Assembly: GCA_964414345.1 (NCBI GenBank)
Contig: CAYPWF010000024.1
Span: forward strand, 1 to 50,796
Source: Desulfocorpusculum sp964414345
GTDB taxonomy: Bacteria > Desulfobacterota > Desulfocorpusculales > Desulfocorpusculum
Direction: 5' to 3'
Length of the DNA: 50,796 nt
Of the stretch, positions 24,797 through 33,441 are shown piece by piece (position 1 is the first letter of the stretch; each line of letters begins with the position of its first letter). The notes under the pieces were generated by a model that had not been told where the DNA came from, made no database searches, and saw nothing but the letters and a program-made list of their open reading frames with translations. Position numbers and translations under genes: made by a program.

Positions 24797-26104
24797 GTGA
24801 AGGTCCAAATCGAGGAAATAAGCGGGGTAAAGAGGAAAGTTCTAGTGGAACTGCCTGCCGAGGTGGTCTCGGAGAAGCTGGAGCAGGCATATAAAGATGT
24901 GGGGAAGAATGCCCATCTCAAAGGCTTTAGACCTGGCAAAGCCCCTAGGGCCATTCTTGAGAGATACTTCGGCCAACACATTAAAGACCAGGTCAGCTCA
25001 GAGCTGATAGAGGACAGTTTCGGGAAGATCATTTCTGAGCATGAGCTTCGGGCTGTGGGGCGCCCTGCTGTGGAAGAGGTGGATCTGAAGCCCGGTCAGG
25101 ACATGCGCTTTACGGTGACGGTGGAGGTGATCCCCCATATCGACCTTAAGGATTACAAGGGATTGGAAATTCCCCATAAAGATGTTCAGGTCACAGATGA
25201 GGAGGTCTCTGCCCGCATTAATGAGATCAGGGAGATGTTTGCCAAATTGGAGGATGTGGAGGAGGACAGACCCGCCCGAGAAGGGGATTTTGTTCTGCTC
25301 TTGAGCCGCTTTCTTGTGGAAGGCCAGGTTCAAGGCCCCGAGGGCGGGCAGGAGCAGGTGGTGGAGTTGAGGCAAGGGGCTCTGGAAGATAGGATCTACA
25401 ATGCTGTTGTAGGTCTTAGCTCAGGGGAAGAGGTCCAGGTCCCTTACAGGTTTCAGGAAAATCATCCTGACAGAAGGTTGGCCGGAAAGGAAGGGGTTTT
25501 AGAGATAAAGCTGGGAAAGATCCGCAAGAAGGTTTTGCCGGAGTTGGAGGATGAATTTGCCCGCAGGCTGGGGGAGTATGCAGGACTTGAGGAGCTGAGA
25601 GCCGGCATAAGAAAAGAGCTGGAAGAGGAAGCACGTAGGAAGATAGATTCCGAAATCAAAGAGGCCATTGTGGATCAGCTCCTGAAGCTCCACGATTTCG
25701 AGGTGCCTGAGAGCCTTGTGAGCGCCCAGATAGAGTCCATGGTGAGGGAGGCCAAGAGAAGGCTTGTGGTGCATGGCATGAGGGAGGAAGAGACCACAGG
25801 CCTCATGGCCCAGATGAGGGAGCGATACAGGGATCCTGCCCTCAGGTCGGTTCGCTCCTCTTTGATTCTGCAGGCCATAGCCGAGAAGGAGGGGTTGGAG
25901 GTCACCGATGAGATCTTGCGAAACAGCATGGAGCGGGTTGCCAGGGAAACGGGGAGGGATCTGTCCCAGGTGGAAAAAATATATCAACGCCCGGAGGCCA
26001 TGGCATCCCTGAAGGAATCGGTGACAGAGGAGCTGGCGCTTGATTTCCTCAAGCGGGGGGCTAAAATGGTAGCCAGAACAGAGGAAAAGGAAAGAGGGAA
26101 ATAG
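24797..26104 (+). CDS. tig: Trigger factor, ribosome-associated chaperone and prolyl isomerase
   Basis: This 435-residue protein has the ribosome-binding signature GFRPGKAPRAILERYFGQ at about residues 44-61. The FKBP-like domain includes REGDFVLLLSRFLVEG. The long helical C-terminal chaperone arms end in AKMVARTEEKERGK. It binds nascent chains at the ribosome exit. The start is GTG, with AAGGAGA upstream. It is followed 1 base later by clpP, the usual tig-clpP-clpX arrangement. Confidence 0.96.
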   Translation: MKVQIEEISGVKRKVLVELPAEVVSEKLEQAYKDVGKNAHLKGFRPGKAPRAILERYFGQHIKDQVSSELIEDSFGKIISEHELRAVGRPAVEEVDLKPGQDMRFTVTVEVIPHIDLKDYKGLEIPHKDVQVTDEEVSARINEIREMFAKLEDVEEDRPAREGDFVLLLSRFLVEGQVQGPEGGQEQVVELRQGALEDRIYNAVVGLSSGEEVQVPYRFQENHPDRRLAGKEGVLEIKLGKIRKKVLPELEDEFARRLGEYAGLEELRAGIRKELEEEARRKIDSEIKEAIVDQLLKLHDFEVPESLVSAQIESMVREAKRRLVVHGMREEETTGLMAQMRERYRDPALRSVRSSLILQAIAEKEGLEVTDEILRNSMERVARETGRDLSQVEKIYQRPEAMASLKESVTEELALDFLKRGAKMVARTEEKERGK

Positions 26105-26105
26105 C

Positions 26106-26747
26106 ATGAGTTTCCGGGAGGTGGATCAGGTGCCTTTGATTCCTATAGTGATAGAGCAAAGCGGCCGGGGCGAAAGGGCCTACGATATATATTCCAGATT
26201 GCTTAAGGAAAGGATCATATTCCTGGGCACCCCGGTGACAGACGATGTGGCCAATCTAATAATTGCGCAGATTCTGTTTCTGGAGTCCGAGGATCCGGAC
26301 AAGGATATTCACTTCTACATAAACACCCCGGGGGGGTTGGTCACGGCAGGGATGGCCATTTACGACACCATGCAATATGTGAAACCTCCCATCTCCACCC
26401 TGTGCATAGGACAAGCTGCCAGCATGGGTGCGGTTCTCCTGGCTGCAGGGACTCGAGGCAAGAGGTTTGCTCTACCCCATTCCCGCATCCTGATTCACCA
26501 GCCCATGGGCGGCTTCCAGGGCCCGGCTTCGGATATAGAGATCCATGCCAGGGAGATCCTCAGAATGAGGGAGGAGCTCAACCAGGTCCTGGCCAAACAC
26601 ACAGGACAGCCGGTGGAGCGGATCAGAGAAGACACAGACCGGGACTTCTTCATGACAGGACAACAGGCCCTGGAATATGGAATAGTGGACGAAGTTATAA
26701 CCCGCAAGCCCTTGCTGAAAGGGACCGAAGAAAAAGTGGAAAACTGA
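26106..26747 (+). CDS. clpP: ATP-dependent Clp protease proteolytic subunit
   Basis: This 213-residue serine protease has catalytic Ser106 in GQAASMGAVLLAAG, His131 in RILIHQPMGG and the Asp in the EDTDRDFFM segment near 180. It forms a double heptameric ring that degrades substrates fed by ClpX. It is encoded 1 base after tig and 3 bases before clpX. Confidence 0.97.
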   Translation: MSFREVDQVPLIPIVIEQSGRGERAYDIYSRLLKERIIFLGTPVTDDVANLIIAQILFLESEDPDKDIHFYINTPGGLVTAGMAIYDTMQYVKPPISTLCIGQAASMGAVLLAAGTRGKRFALPHSRILIHQPMGGFQGPASDIEIHAREILRMREELNQVLAKHTGQPVERIREDTDRDFFMTGQQALEYGIVDEVITRKPLLKGTEEKVEN

Positions 26748-26750
26748 CTG

Positions 26751-27998
26751 ATGAAAAGAAATAACAGGAACAACGAATTGTTTTGCAGTTTCTGCGGTAA
26801 GAGCCAATCAGAGGTGAGAAAGCTCATAGCCGGGCCGGCTGTGTACATCTGCGATGAGTGCATAGAGCTTTGCAAGGATATCATCGCCGAGGAGTATGAG
26901 AAGGAGGAAAAGCACCGCCGCCGCTCGGAGGTGCCCAAGCCCCAGGAGATCAAGGAGTTTCTGGATCAGTACGTGATAGGCCAGGAAAGGGCCAAGAAGA
27001 TCCTTGCAGTAGCGGTACACAACCACTACCGCAGGATAGAGTTTAGGGGAGACCTGGACGGAGTGGAGCTCCAAAAGAGCAATATCCTGCTTCTGGGTCC
27101 TACTGGGAGCGGCAAGACCCTCCTGGCCCAGACCCTGGCCAGGTTCTTGAATGTGCCCTTTACCATAGCAGATGCCACGAGTCTGACCGAGGCCGGCTAC
27201 GTTGGCGAGGATGTGGAGAACATCATACTGAGCCTGCTTCAGGTGGCGGATTTTGACGTGGAGAAGGCCTCCAGGGGCATAGTTTACATAGACGAAATAG
27301 ATAAGATAGCCCGAAAAGGGGACAATCCATCCATAACCAGGGACGTCTCGGGTGAGGGAGTCCAACAGGCGCTTCTCAAAATCATCGAAGGCACAGTGGC
27401 CAATGTCCCTCCCAAGGGGGGCCGAAAGCATCCCCAACAAGAATTCATACAGGTGGACACCACTAATATCCTGTTCATCTGCGGAGGCGCTTTTGTAGAC
27501 CTTGAGAAGATAATTCAGCAAAGGGTTGGGAAGAAAAGCCTTGGCTTTGGTGCGGATGTCACATCCCATGGCTCCAGGCGCACCGGCGAATATCTGGCGC
27601 AGGTGCAGCCTGAGGATTTGCTCAGGTTCGGTCTGATCCCTGAGTTCATAGGCAGGTTGCCTGTTATTGCCACTTTGGAAGAACTGGACGAGGATGCCCT
27701 GGTTAAGATCTTGCGGCAGCCTCGTAACGCCCTGGTGAGACAGTACCAAAAACTCTTTGAGTTCGAAAACGTAAAACTAGAGTTCACAGAGGAGGCTTTG
27801 AGGGCCATAGCAAGGGAGGCCCTCAAGAGAAAGAGTGGAGCGCGAGGGCTTCGTTCCATTCTGGAGAATATAATGCTGGATCTCATGTATGAGATTCCCT
27901 CCAGGTCCAACATCCGCGAGTGTATCATCACCGAGGAGGCCGTCCTCCAGAAGGGACCTCCTCTTCTTATCTACGAGGACGAGGTGGAGTCGGCTTGA
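26751..27998 (+). CDS. clpX: ATP-dependent Clp protease ATP-binding subunit ClpX
   Basis: This 415-residue AAA+ unfoldase has an N-terminal zinc-binding domain (CSFCGKSQSEV ... CDECIELC). The Walker A is GPTGSGKTLLAQ, the pore loop is GYVGEDVEN, the Walker B is GIVYIDEIDK and sensor II lies in KSGARGLRSILE. IGRLPV, part of the ClpP-docking loop region, is present. It recognises tagged proteins and threads them into ClpP. Confidence 0.97.
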   Translation: MKRNNRNNELFCSFCGKSQSEVRKLIAGPAVYICDECIELCKDIIAEEYEKEEKHRRRSEVPKPQEIKEFLDQYVIGQERAKKILAVAVHNHYRRIEFRGDLDGVELQKSNILLLGPTGSGKTLLAQTLARFLNVPFTIADATSLTEAGYVGEDVENIILSLLQVADFDVEKASRGIVYIDEIDKIARKGDNPSITRDVSGEGVQQALLKIIEGTVANVPPKGGRKHPQQEFIQVDTTNILFICGGAFVDLEKIIQQRVGKKSLGFGADVTSHGSRRTGEYLAQVQPEDLLRFGLIPEFIGRLPVIATLEELDEDALVKILRQPRNALVRQYQKLFEFENVKLEFTEEALRAIAREALKRKSGARGLRSILENIMLDLMYEIPSRSNIRECIITEEAVLQKGPPLLIYEDEVESA

Positions 27999-28339
27999 AG
28001 CCTGGGCCTTCCTGTATTGGGGGCTGCAAAGCCCTCAGCTTTGCTGGGCCGTTGGGGCTAAGGGCGTTTCACTCCTTAGAATCAAATGAAGCAGGGTAAG
28101 CAAGGCCTGCACCCAAACATGGTCCAGGGGCGAGCCCGTGGGTTCAAAAAGGTTTTCTCCCGTGGCGGGCTAGGGGTTCCTCTGAAAAACCTCTCCTGGA
28201 ATTCAGGTAGGGGATCTGGGTGATAAGCTCGGGGAAAGCACAGAACTCGGGGGCTTGACCCTCAGACAACAACAGGGGCAAGCTCCGGGGTGCACAAAGC
28301 CTGGGGAGGAATCCGGGCAATGGAAAGAGAGGATTAGAG
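27999..28339. other. 340-base clpX-lon spacer
   Basis: No gene is supported. A hairpin GCAAAG/CTTTGC with a 7-base loop lies at 28026-28044 just after clpX, without a T tract. No clear CIRCE or heat-shock promoter was recognised upstream of lon. Confidence 0.5.
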
Positions 28340-30787
28340 GTGTTCAGAGTACACCGCCAGCGTCCCAACAGTCCTTCAGTCCAGCAGATGCCCCTTCTGC
28401 CACTTCGTGACATAGTGATAATTCCCCACATGGTAGTCCCTCTTTTCGTGGGAAGGGGGAAGTCCATCCAAGCCCTCGAGCAGTCTCTCAAAGCAGAGGG
28501 ACCCATCTTCTTGGTGGCACAGAAAGACTCCAAAGAGAACGATCCGGCCATTACGCAACTCTACACAGTGGGTACAGTGGCCAAGATCCTTCAGATGCTG
28601 AGGCTCCCGGATGGAACCGTAAAGGTCCTGGTTGAAGGCCTCTGGAGAGCCAGGCTCTTGGAAATGGTGCAAAACGAGCCTTGTTTCTTGGTGAGGGTAG
28701 AGAAGCTGCAAGTTTTTGCTCCCAGGACGCCTGAGTTGGAGGCTCTCATTAGAGCAGTAAGGGATGCCTTTCAATATTATTCCCGGCTCAACAAGAAGAT
28801 TTCTCAGGAACTGGTGGCCTCGGTAGTTCAAATAGAGGATCCGGACAGGTTCACGGATTCCATTTTGCCGCACCTAAATGTGAAGTTGGAGGAAAGGCAG
28901 CGGATTCTTGAGTTGGTGAGTCCTCAGGAGAGGCTGGAACAACTCCTGGCTTTGCTTCAGGGAGAAATAGAGATCCTGGAGATAGAGCGCAAGATAAGGG
29001 CTCGTGTCAAGAAGCAAATGGAGAAGAGCCAGCGGGAATACTATCTCAGTGAACAGATGCGGGCCATCCAGAAAGAGATGGGCGAGAAGGACGATTTCCG
29101 CAACGAGATCCAGGAACTGGAAAAACGTATTCAGGAAAAGAAGCTCTCCGAAGAGGCCAGGGAAAAGGCCTTGCATGAGCTCAGAAAGCTCAAGATGATG
29201 TCCCCCATGTCCGCCGAGGCCACGGTGGTGCGCAATTATATAGACTGGATCCTGAGCCTTCCTTGGGGGGAATACACTGAGGAAAAGCTGGACATAGATG
29301 AAGCCGCCCGGATCCTCGAAGAAGATCACTACGGCTTGGAGCAGCCCAAGGAGAGGATCTTGGAGTACTTGGCGGTGCAGAGTCTTGTCGAGCGCATCAA
29401 AGGGCCCATACTTTGTTTTGTGGGCCCGCCGGGGGTGGGTAAGACCTCTTTGGGCCGCTCTATTGCCAGAGCCACAGGCCGCAAGTTTGTGAGGCTCTCC
29501 CTGGGGGGTGTGAGAGACGAGGCTGAGATCAGGGGGCATAGAAGAACCTACATAGGTGCCCTCCCGGGAAAGATAATCCAGTCAATGAAAAAAGCCGGCT
29601 CCAGCAATCCTGTCTTCCTGTTGGACGAGGTGGACAAGATGAGCATGGATTTCCGGGGGGATCCTTCGGCAGCCCTACTGGAGGTTCTGGATCCGGAACA
29701 AAACCATGCTTTTAACGATCACTACCTGGATTTGGACTATGACCTCTCCAGGGTCATGTTCATAACCACTGCCAACACTCTTCACTCCATACCGGCCCCT
29801 TTGCAGGACCGTATGGAGATCATCCGTTTGCCAGGATACACGGAAGAAGAGAAGCTTGAGATAGCCAGAAAGTTTCTTGTCCCAAAGCAGCTGGAAGGGC
29901 ATGGGCTGTCTGGACGGCCCATCAGGTTTTCGGATTCGGCTGTGCTCTCCATCATCAGGCTTTATACGCGAGAGGCGGGGGTTCGGAATTTGGAAAGAGA
30001 GATAGCCACCGTGTGCAGAAAGGTGGCCAGGAGGCTTCTCCAGGAAAAGGAGGATGGGCCTTTAAGGGTGACAACCAAGAAGTTGGAAGGATACCTGGGG
30101 GTCCCCAGGTACCGGTTCGGCAGGGCAGAGGAAAAGGAGCATATGGTAGGGCTTGCTATGGGACTGGCTTGGACAGAGGCCGGGGGGGAGCTGCTCAGCA
30201 CAGAGGTGGCGGTCATGCCGGGGAAAGGCAAACTCATCGTGACCGGGAAACTTGGGGACGTGATGCAGGAGTCGGCCCATGCGGCCTTGAGCTATGTGCG
30301 ATCCAGAACCCGTCTTCTGCGGCTGGAAGAGGACTTCTACCAGAAGCTGGACATCCACATCCATGTGCCGGAAGGAGCCACCCCCAAGGACGGGCCTTCG
30401 GCCGGGATCACCATGACTACGGCCATTGCTTCGGCCTTGTTGAAGATCCCTGTTAGGGCCGATCTGGCCATGACCGGGGAGATCACTCTTAGGGGAAGGG
30501 TTCTACCAGTTGGGGGACTCAAGGAGAAACTCCTGGCAGCTCACAGGGGTCGGGTCCGAACCGTTATCATTCCTTCGGAAAATCAAAAGGATCTCAAGGA
30601 AATACCTTCCAAGGTGTTGCGGGAGCTGGAGATTGTGCCTGTAGAGCACATGGACGAGGTTTTGCTGAGGGCTTTGGTCATGACCGACCCGAGTTCCCTT
30701 TTTGCCGCGGATCTGCCTGAATCAGAGATGCCTTTTGGAAGGCCGCCGGGGTTGAGCCTGCAGGAGTCTCAAAGGATCACCCATTGA
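28340..30787 (+). CDS. lon: ATP-dependent protease Lon
   Basis: This 815-residue protein has an N-terminal substrate-binding LON domain (MPLLPLRDIVIIPHMVVPLFVGR), a coiled-coil middle and an AAA+ module (GPPGVGKTSLGRSIARATGR near 360; NPVFLLDEVDKM). The protease domain carries Ser687 in PKDGPSAGITM and the following Lys of the dyad. It degrades damaged and regulatory proteins in the cytoplasm. The GTG at 28340 follows a GAGAGGA; the ATG at 28388 is an alternative. Confidence 0.97.
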   Translation: MFRVHRQRPNSPSVQQMPLLPLRDIVIIPHMVVPLFVGRGKSIQALEQSLKAEGPIFLVAQKDSKENDPAITQLYTVGTVAKILQMLRLPDGTVKVLVEGLWRARLLEMVQNEPCFLVRVEKLQVFAPRTPELEALIRAVRDAFQYYSRLNKKISQELVASVVQIEDPDRFTDSILPHLNVKLEERQRILELVSPQERLEQLLALLQGEIEILEIERKIRARVKKQMEKSQREYYLSEQMRAIQKEMGEKDDFRNEIQELEKRIQEKKLSEEAREKALHELRKLKMMSPMSAEATVVRNYIDWILSLPWGEYTEEKLDIDEAARILEEDHYGLEQPKERILEYLAVQSLVERIKGPILCFVGPPGVGKTSLGRSIARATGRKFVRLSLGGVRDEAEIRGHRRTYIGALPGKIIQSMKKAGSSNPVFLLDEVDKMSMDFRGDPSAALLEVLDPEQNHAFNDHYLDLDYDLSRVMFITTANTLHSIPAPLQDRMEIIRLPGYTEEEKLEIARKFLVPKQLEGHGLSGRPIRFSDSAVLSIIRLYTREAGVRNLEREIATVCRKVARRLLQEKEDGPLRVTTKKLEGYLGVPRYRFGRAEEKEHMVGLAMGLAWTEAGGELLSTEVAVMPGKGKLIVTGKLGDVMQESAHAALSYVRSRTRLLRLEEDFYQKLDIHIHVPEGATPKDGPSAGITMTTAIASALLKIPVRADLAMTGEITLRGRVLPVGGLKEKLLAAHRGRVRTVIIPSENQKDLKEIPSKVLRELEIVPVEHMDEVLLRALVMTDPSSLFAADLPESEMPFGRPPGLSLQESQRITH

Positions 30788-30837
30788 GAAGAGAATAGGA
30801 TTTTTTTGCTATCAGGGACCATTAGATTTTTTGCGGC

Positions 30838-30866
30838 TTGACAAGCTTTTGGTTCCTTGGTAGAAG
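30838..30866 (+). promoter_or_regulatory. Promoter of the HU gene
   Basis: TTGACA (30838-30843, a perfect -35) and TAGAAG (30861-30866) are spaced by 17 bases. The leader to the ATG at 30909 would be about 36 nt. Confidence 0.65.
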
Positions 30867-30908
30867 GGAAACATTTCTCACATCAAGTAAGGAAAGGGGG
30901 GACGGGGG

Positions 30909-31184
30909 ATGACGAAGACAGAGCTGGTCGGTGCCATGGCCGCCCAGGCGGGGATCTCCAAGGCCGCGGCGGAGAAAGCCCTCAAGGCGTTCACCGAAGG
31001 AGTGGCCAAAGCCCTCAAGAAAGGGGACAAGGTCAGCCTGGTGGGCTTCGGTTCCTTTGAGGTCTCCAAGCGGGCGGCCCGCAAGGGCAGGAATCCCAGG
31101 ACAGGGGCTGAGATCAAGATCAAAGCGAGCAAGGTCCCGAGGTTCAGGCCCGGAAGGTCCCTGAAGGAGACTGTTAACTCCTGA
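30909..31184 (+). CDS. HU-family nucleoid DNA-binding protein
   Basis: This is a 91-residue HU/IHF protein. It has MTKTELVGAMAAQAGISK, GDKVSLVGFGSFEVSKRAAR, the DNA-binding arm GRNPRTGAEIKI and a closing VPRFRPGRSLKETVN. It bends and compacts DNA. AAAGGGGGGACGGGGG precedes the ATG. It sits just upstream of tRNA-Val. Confidence 0.96.
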   Translation: MTKTELVGAMAAQAGISKAAAEKALKAFTEGVAKALKKGDKVSLVGFGSFEVSKRAARKGRNPRTGAEIKIKASKVPRFRPGRSLKETVNS

Positions 31185-31216
31185 GGAAGGCTCTGGGGAA
31201 GGGCCGCCGCGGACTC

Positions 31217-31289
31217 GGGCGGGTAGCTCAGACGGGAGAGCGCTGGCCTTACAAGCCAGAGGTCACAGGTTCAATCCCTGTTCCGCCTA
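31217..31289 (+). tRNA. tRNA-Val (anticodon TAC)
   Basis: The acceptor arm GGGCGGG/TCCGCCT (two G-U pairs), D stem GCTC/GAGC, anticodon arm CTGGC-CTTACAA-GCCAG and T arm ACAGG-TTCAATC-CCTGT all fold. The anticodon is TAC. CCA is not encoded. Confidence 0.93.
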
Positions 31290-31555
31290 CGCCTAAGCCG
31301 TGGTGAAAGCGGGGGGCCAGCCCCCCGCTGACTCCTCAAAAAATGGTGCCACACTGGTATCGCCCTTTGATCCAACTGCCTAGAGATTTCTGACCTCTTC
31401 CTGTCGCGCGGGATACCGCTCAAGCTTCCCTGGAGTGGAGTTCACGCTGTTCTTCTTTACCCCAGGGTAGGTGAAGCCCCTTGGCCTCCTACATCAACCC
31501 AATTTACACCACCTTTGGGACACCACTCTGCACAGTAAGGACGGCTTGCACCTGA
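31290..31555. other. Left part of the gene graveyard, no gene seen
   Basis: Apart from the hairpin at 31308-31329, no coding frame or recognisable domain was found on either strand. Confidence 0.5.
31308..31329 (+). terminator. Perfect GC hairpin after tRNA-Val
   Basis: AGCGGGGGGC (31308-31317) is perfectly complementary to GCCCCCCGCT (31320-31329). There is no T tract, so it is either a processing or termination hairpin, or an insertion scar. Confidence 0.45.
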
Positions 31556-31990
31556 TCAGGAGGCATACTGCCTAGCCATATTCTCAATGGTGGCAATCAT
31601 CTTCTTTCTCAGGCGCAAAGGTTTTCGCAACTTGGCCTCCTCCCCCATCCACAGTGTCCAACTTACCACTTCCGACTCTGAGGAGGCTGCGAAAGCCAAT
31701 AAGATCTTTCCGTGGCCAAGCTCCTTGATCTTCTGATCCGGGCTCCAGCAGCGCTCGGCAGCAAACCGAGCAGCCCAACCGCAAAGCTCCAGCTCCACCT
31801 TGAACGGCTTCCCCTTTATCACCCCGAACTAGCGGTTAAAGGCCTTCTCGAAGTCGTAGTCCTTGGGGAACTCGAAGAGCCGATCCGTTAGCTTTCAGGG
31901 AAATGAGCCACTCTGAGGGCTGATTTTTCACGGATATGAGCCCCCTGGATTTCATGTACATGACCACCCCCGGGGCGTGCCGAAGTTGGG
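31556..31990 (-). pseudogene. Broken WYL-domain regulator, C-terminal part
   Basis: Reading the minus strand, conceptual pieces are GAHIREKSALRVAHFPES, LTDRLFEFPKDYDFEKAFNR and then FGVIKGKPFKVELELCGWAA, ERCWSPDQ, WTLWMGEEAKLRKPLRLRKK. This is the usual order of a WYL domain and its C-terminal extension. The first and second pieces are in different frames (lesion near 31893). The second and third are separated by an in-frame TAG at 31829-31831. No intact N-terminal HTH was found. WYL proteins are ligand-responsive transcription factors, often next to defence genes. Confidence 0.65.
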
Positions 31991-32218
31991 GGAGTGATAC
32001 GAGAATGGTTCAGCTTCAAGGAGAGGGAAGGCTGGGCCGATGGCAAGGAAGAAGGTGGCGGTGTGCGACATAACTTCCACATGCCCCCCAGACCCCAGCA
32101 AAGGAGGTTATTGCCTTCTCAAAATATCCCAGGTTGCCAACAGGGTGACCGTTATGTAAAATCCCAGCTTGGGGGTTCCCAGGGGTGGTAAATATCCTTG
32201 AAAACCCCTGGGTCATAT

Positions 32219-32450
32219 GCGTGAAAAGTGACACACTTTGAAGTCGCCGGGGCAGAGCGGATCGCACGGGTCGGGCCACAAGAGCGCCAAGAGCACCGCG
32301 CGGCTCGAGGCCAGTGGCCGCCCGTGCCCACCACAGGTGCAGCGTGGACGGGTGACCGTGTCGGATGGACTTCTCCCGCTCCGAGTGCTTCGACACCACG
32401 GCGATGGGAAAGTCCACCTCAACCAGGCGTTTGCAGTCTTTGGGGATCAC
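32219..32450 (-). pseudogene. Truncated, frameshifted start of a DUF1156 DNA methylase
   Basis: The frame from GTG 32450 encodes MIPKDCKRLVEVDFPI and EKSIRHGHPSTLHLWWAR, the conserved N-terminus of DUF1156 adenine-methylase-like proteins. The expected continuation (RPLASSRAVLLALLWPD and DPLCPGDFK) lies in the next frame, so one extra base is present near 32320. Similarity stops at a TGA about 32219. The GTG overlaps the stop of the zinc-ribbon gene (GTGTGA) and follows AAAGGAG, so the two were translationally coupled. Normal family members are several hundred residues longer. Confidence 0.65.
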
Positions 32451-33153
32451 ACGTTAACTGCTCCTTTGCAACTGGGGTAGTCACAGCAGCCCCAGAACTG
32501 GAGACCGGCGTTTGGCCCGCTCTTTGCTGTGCGCAGGACCATGGGCTTGCCACAGCGNNNNNNNNNNNNNNNNNNNNNNNNNNNNNNNNNNNNNNNNNNN
32601 NNNNNNNNNNNNNNNNNNNNNNNNNNNNNNNNNNNNNNNNNNNNNNNNNNNNNNNNNGACCGGCGTTTGGCCCGCTCTTTGCTGTGCGCAGGACCATGGG
32701 CTTGCCACAGCGTGGGCAAGGGGGAATTTGGTCGGTCGGATCGACCCGATCCGACCGATCAGACTTAAACCTCCTTGGCACTCCGCGCACCGCTTGAGCC
32801 TCTGATGAATCTTGCGCCCACTGGGGCAAGTGCCGATGCCGCAGGTAATCCTCGAAGTCTAAGAGCAGCTCTTCGAGGCTGGCACGGGCGACGTTGAGCA
32901 GACGCAACTCAGTCTGAGAGGAGGTGGCAGCAGCGCGGCTGGCCTCGGCAATGTTTTGCCGGCCCGAACGGGCCGCCTGGACCATCTGATCCACCAGCCG
33001 AGAGCGGGGGTCGAGGAACTTCTCGCAGAACCAGTGGGTGGCATCGTAGACGAGCGTGGCGGTCTGAAAGCTCGCCGCTCGGCGGTAGCCGCCGCTGGGC
33101 CGCAGCTTCTTTGATCCGACGGATCGACCTGATTGGTCAGATTTCATTTTCAC
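32447..33153 (-). CDS. Four-helix-bundle protein with C-terminal topoisomerase-type zinc ribbon (gap inside)
   Basis: After collapsing the 155-base artefact the frame encodes 183 residues. Residues 20-115 or so form a four-helix bundle (S23-like; YRRAASFQTATLVYDATHWF, MVQAARSGRQNIAEASRAA, ARASLEELLLDFEDYLRHR). A Ser/Asp/Arg linker follows. A zinc ribbon then runs CPRCGKPMVLR ... FWGCCDYPSCKGAVNV. Such proteins accompany DUF1156 and DUF499 genes in some mobile clusters. Its stop overlaps the downstream DUF1156 start. The function is unknown; the zinc ribbon suggests nucleic-acid binding (inference). Confidence 0.7.
32503..32712. repeat. Identical 55-base flanks around a 100-N gap (assembly artefact)
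   Basis: Positions 32503-32557 and 32658-32712 are identical over all 55 bases and abut the N run on both sides. Removing one copy plus the Ns (155 bases) restores a continuous reading frame through the zinc ribbon on the minus strand. Confidence 0.9.
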
Positions 33154-33177
33154 CCTCCCCCACCTCCAGCGGCCGGG

Positions 33178-33387
33178 TCAGGCATCCACCGACAGGCAGT
33201 AGTCGGCCACTTGGGTGACTTCATGCCTCGGAAAGCCGGCTGGGTCCTGGACCGGCTCTTGGAGCTGGGCCCCGGTTTCGCCCGCCCGCTCCTGCCGTGC
33301 AGCAAGCCTCTCTCCCGCGGCATGTTTCGACACAACGCCAATGGGGAACTCCACCTCATTCAGGCGCTTGCATTCTTTGGGAATCAT
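33178..33387 (-). pseudogene. Second truncated DUF1156 start
   Basis: From the ATG at 33387 (GAGGTAGGT upstream) the frame gives MIPKECKRLNEVEFPIGVVS followed by KH, nearly identical to the DUF1156 start at 32450. It then departs into unrelated sequence and stops at 33178. The DNA is also alike around both starts. It lies 24 bases before the four-helix-bundle gene. It looks like a partial duplicate or a second methylase that lost its body. Confidence 0.5.
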
Positions 33388-33441
33388 ACCTACCTCGCAC
33401 AATTACTTGCTCGAGTGCAAATTACAATTACACGCGAGCAA

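Noticed and set aside
32512..32805. Plus-strand frames running through the N gap
   Set aside because: They depend on unknown bases and are antisense to the four-helix-bundle/zinc-ribbon gene.
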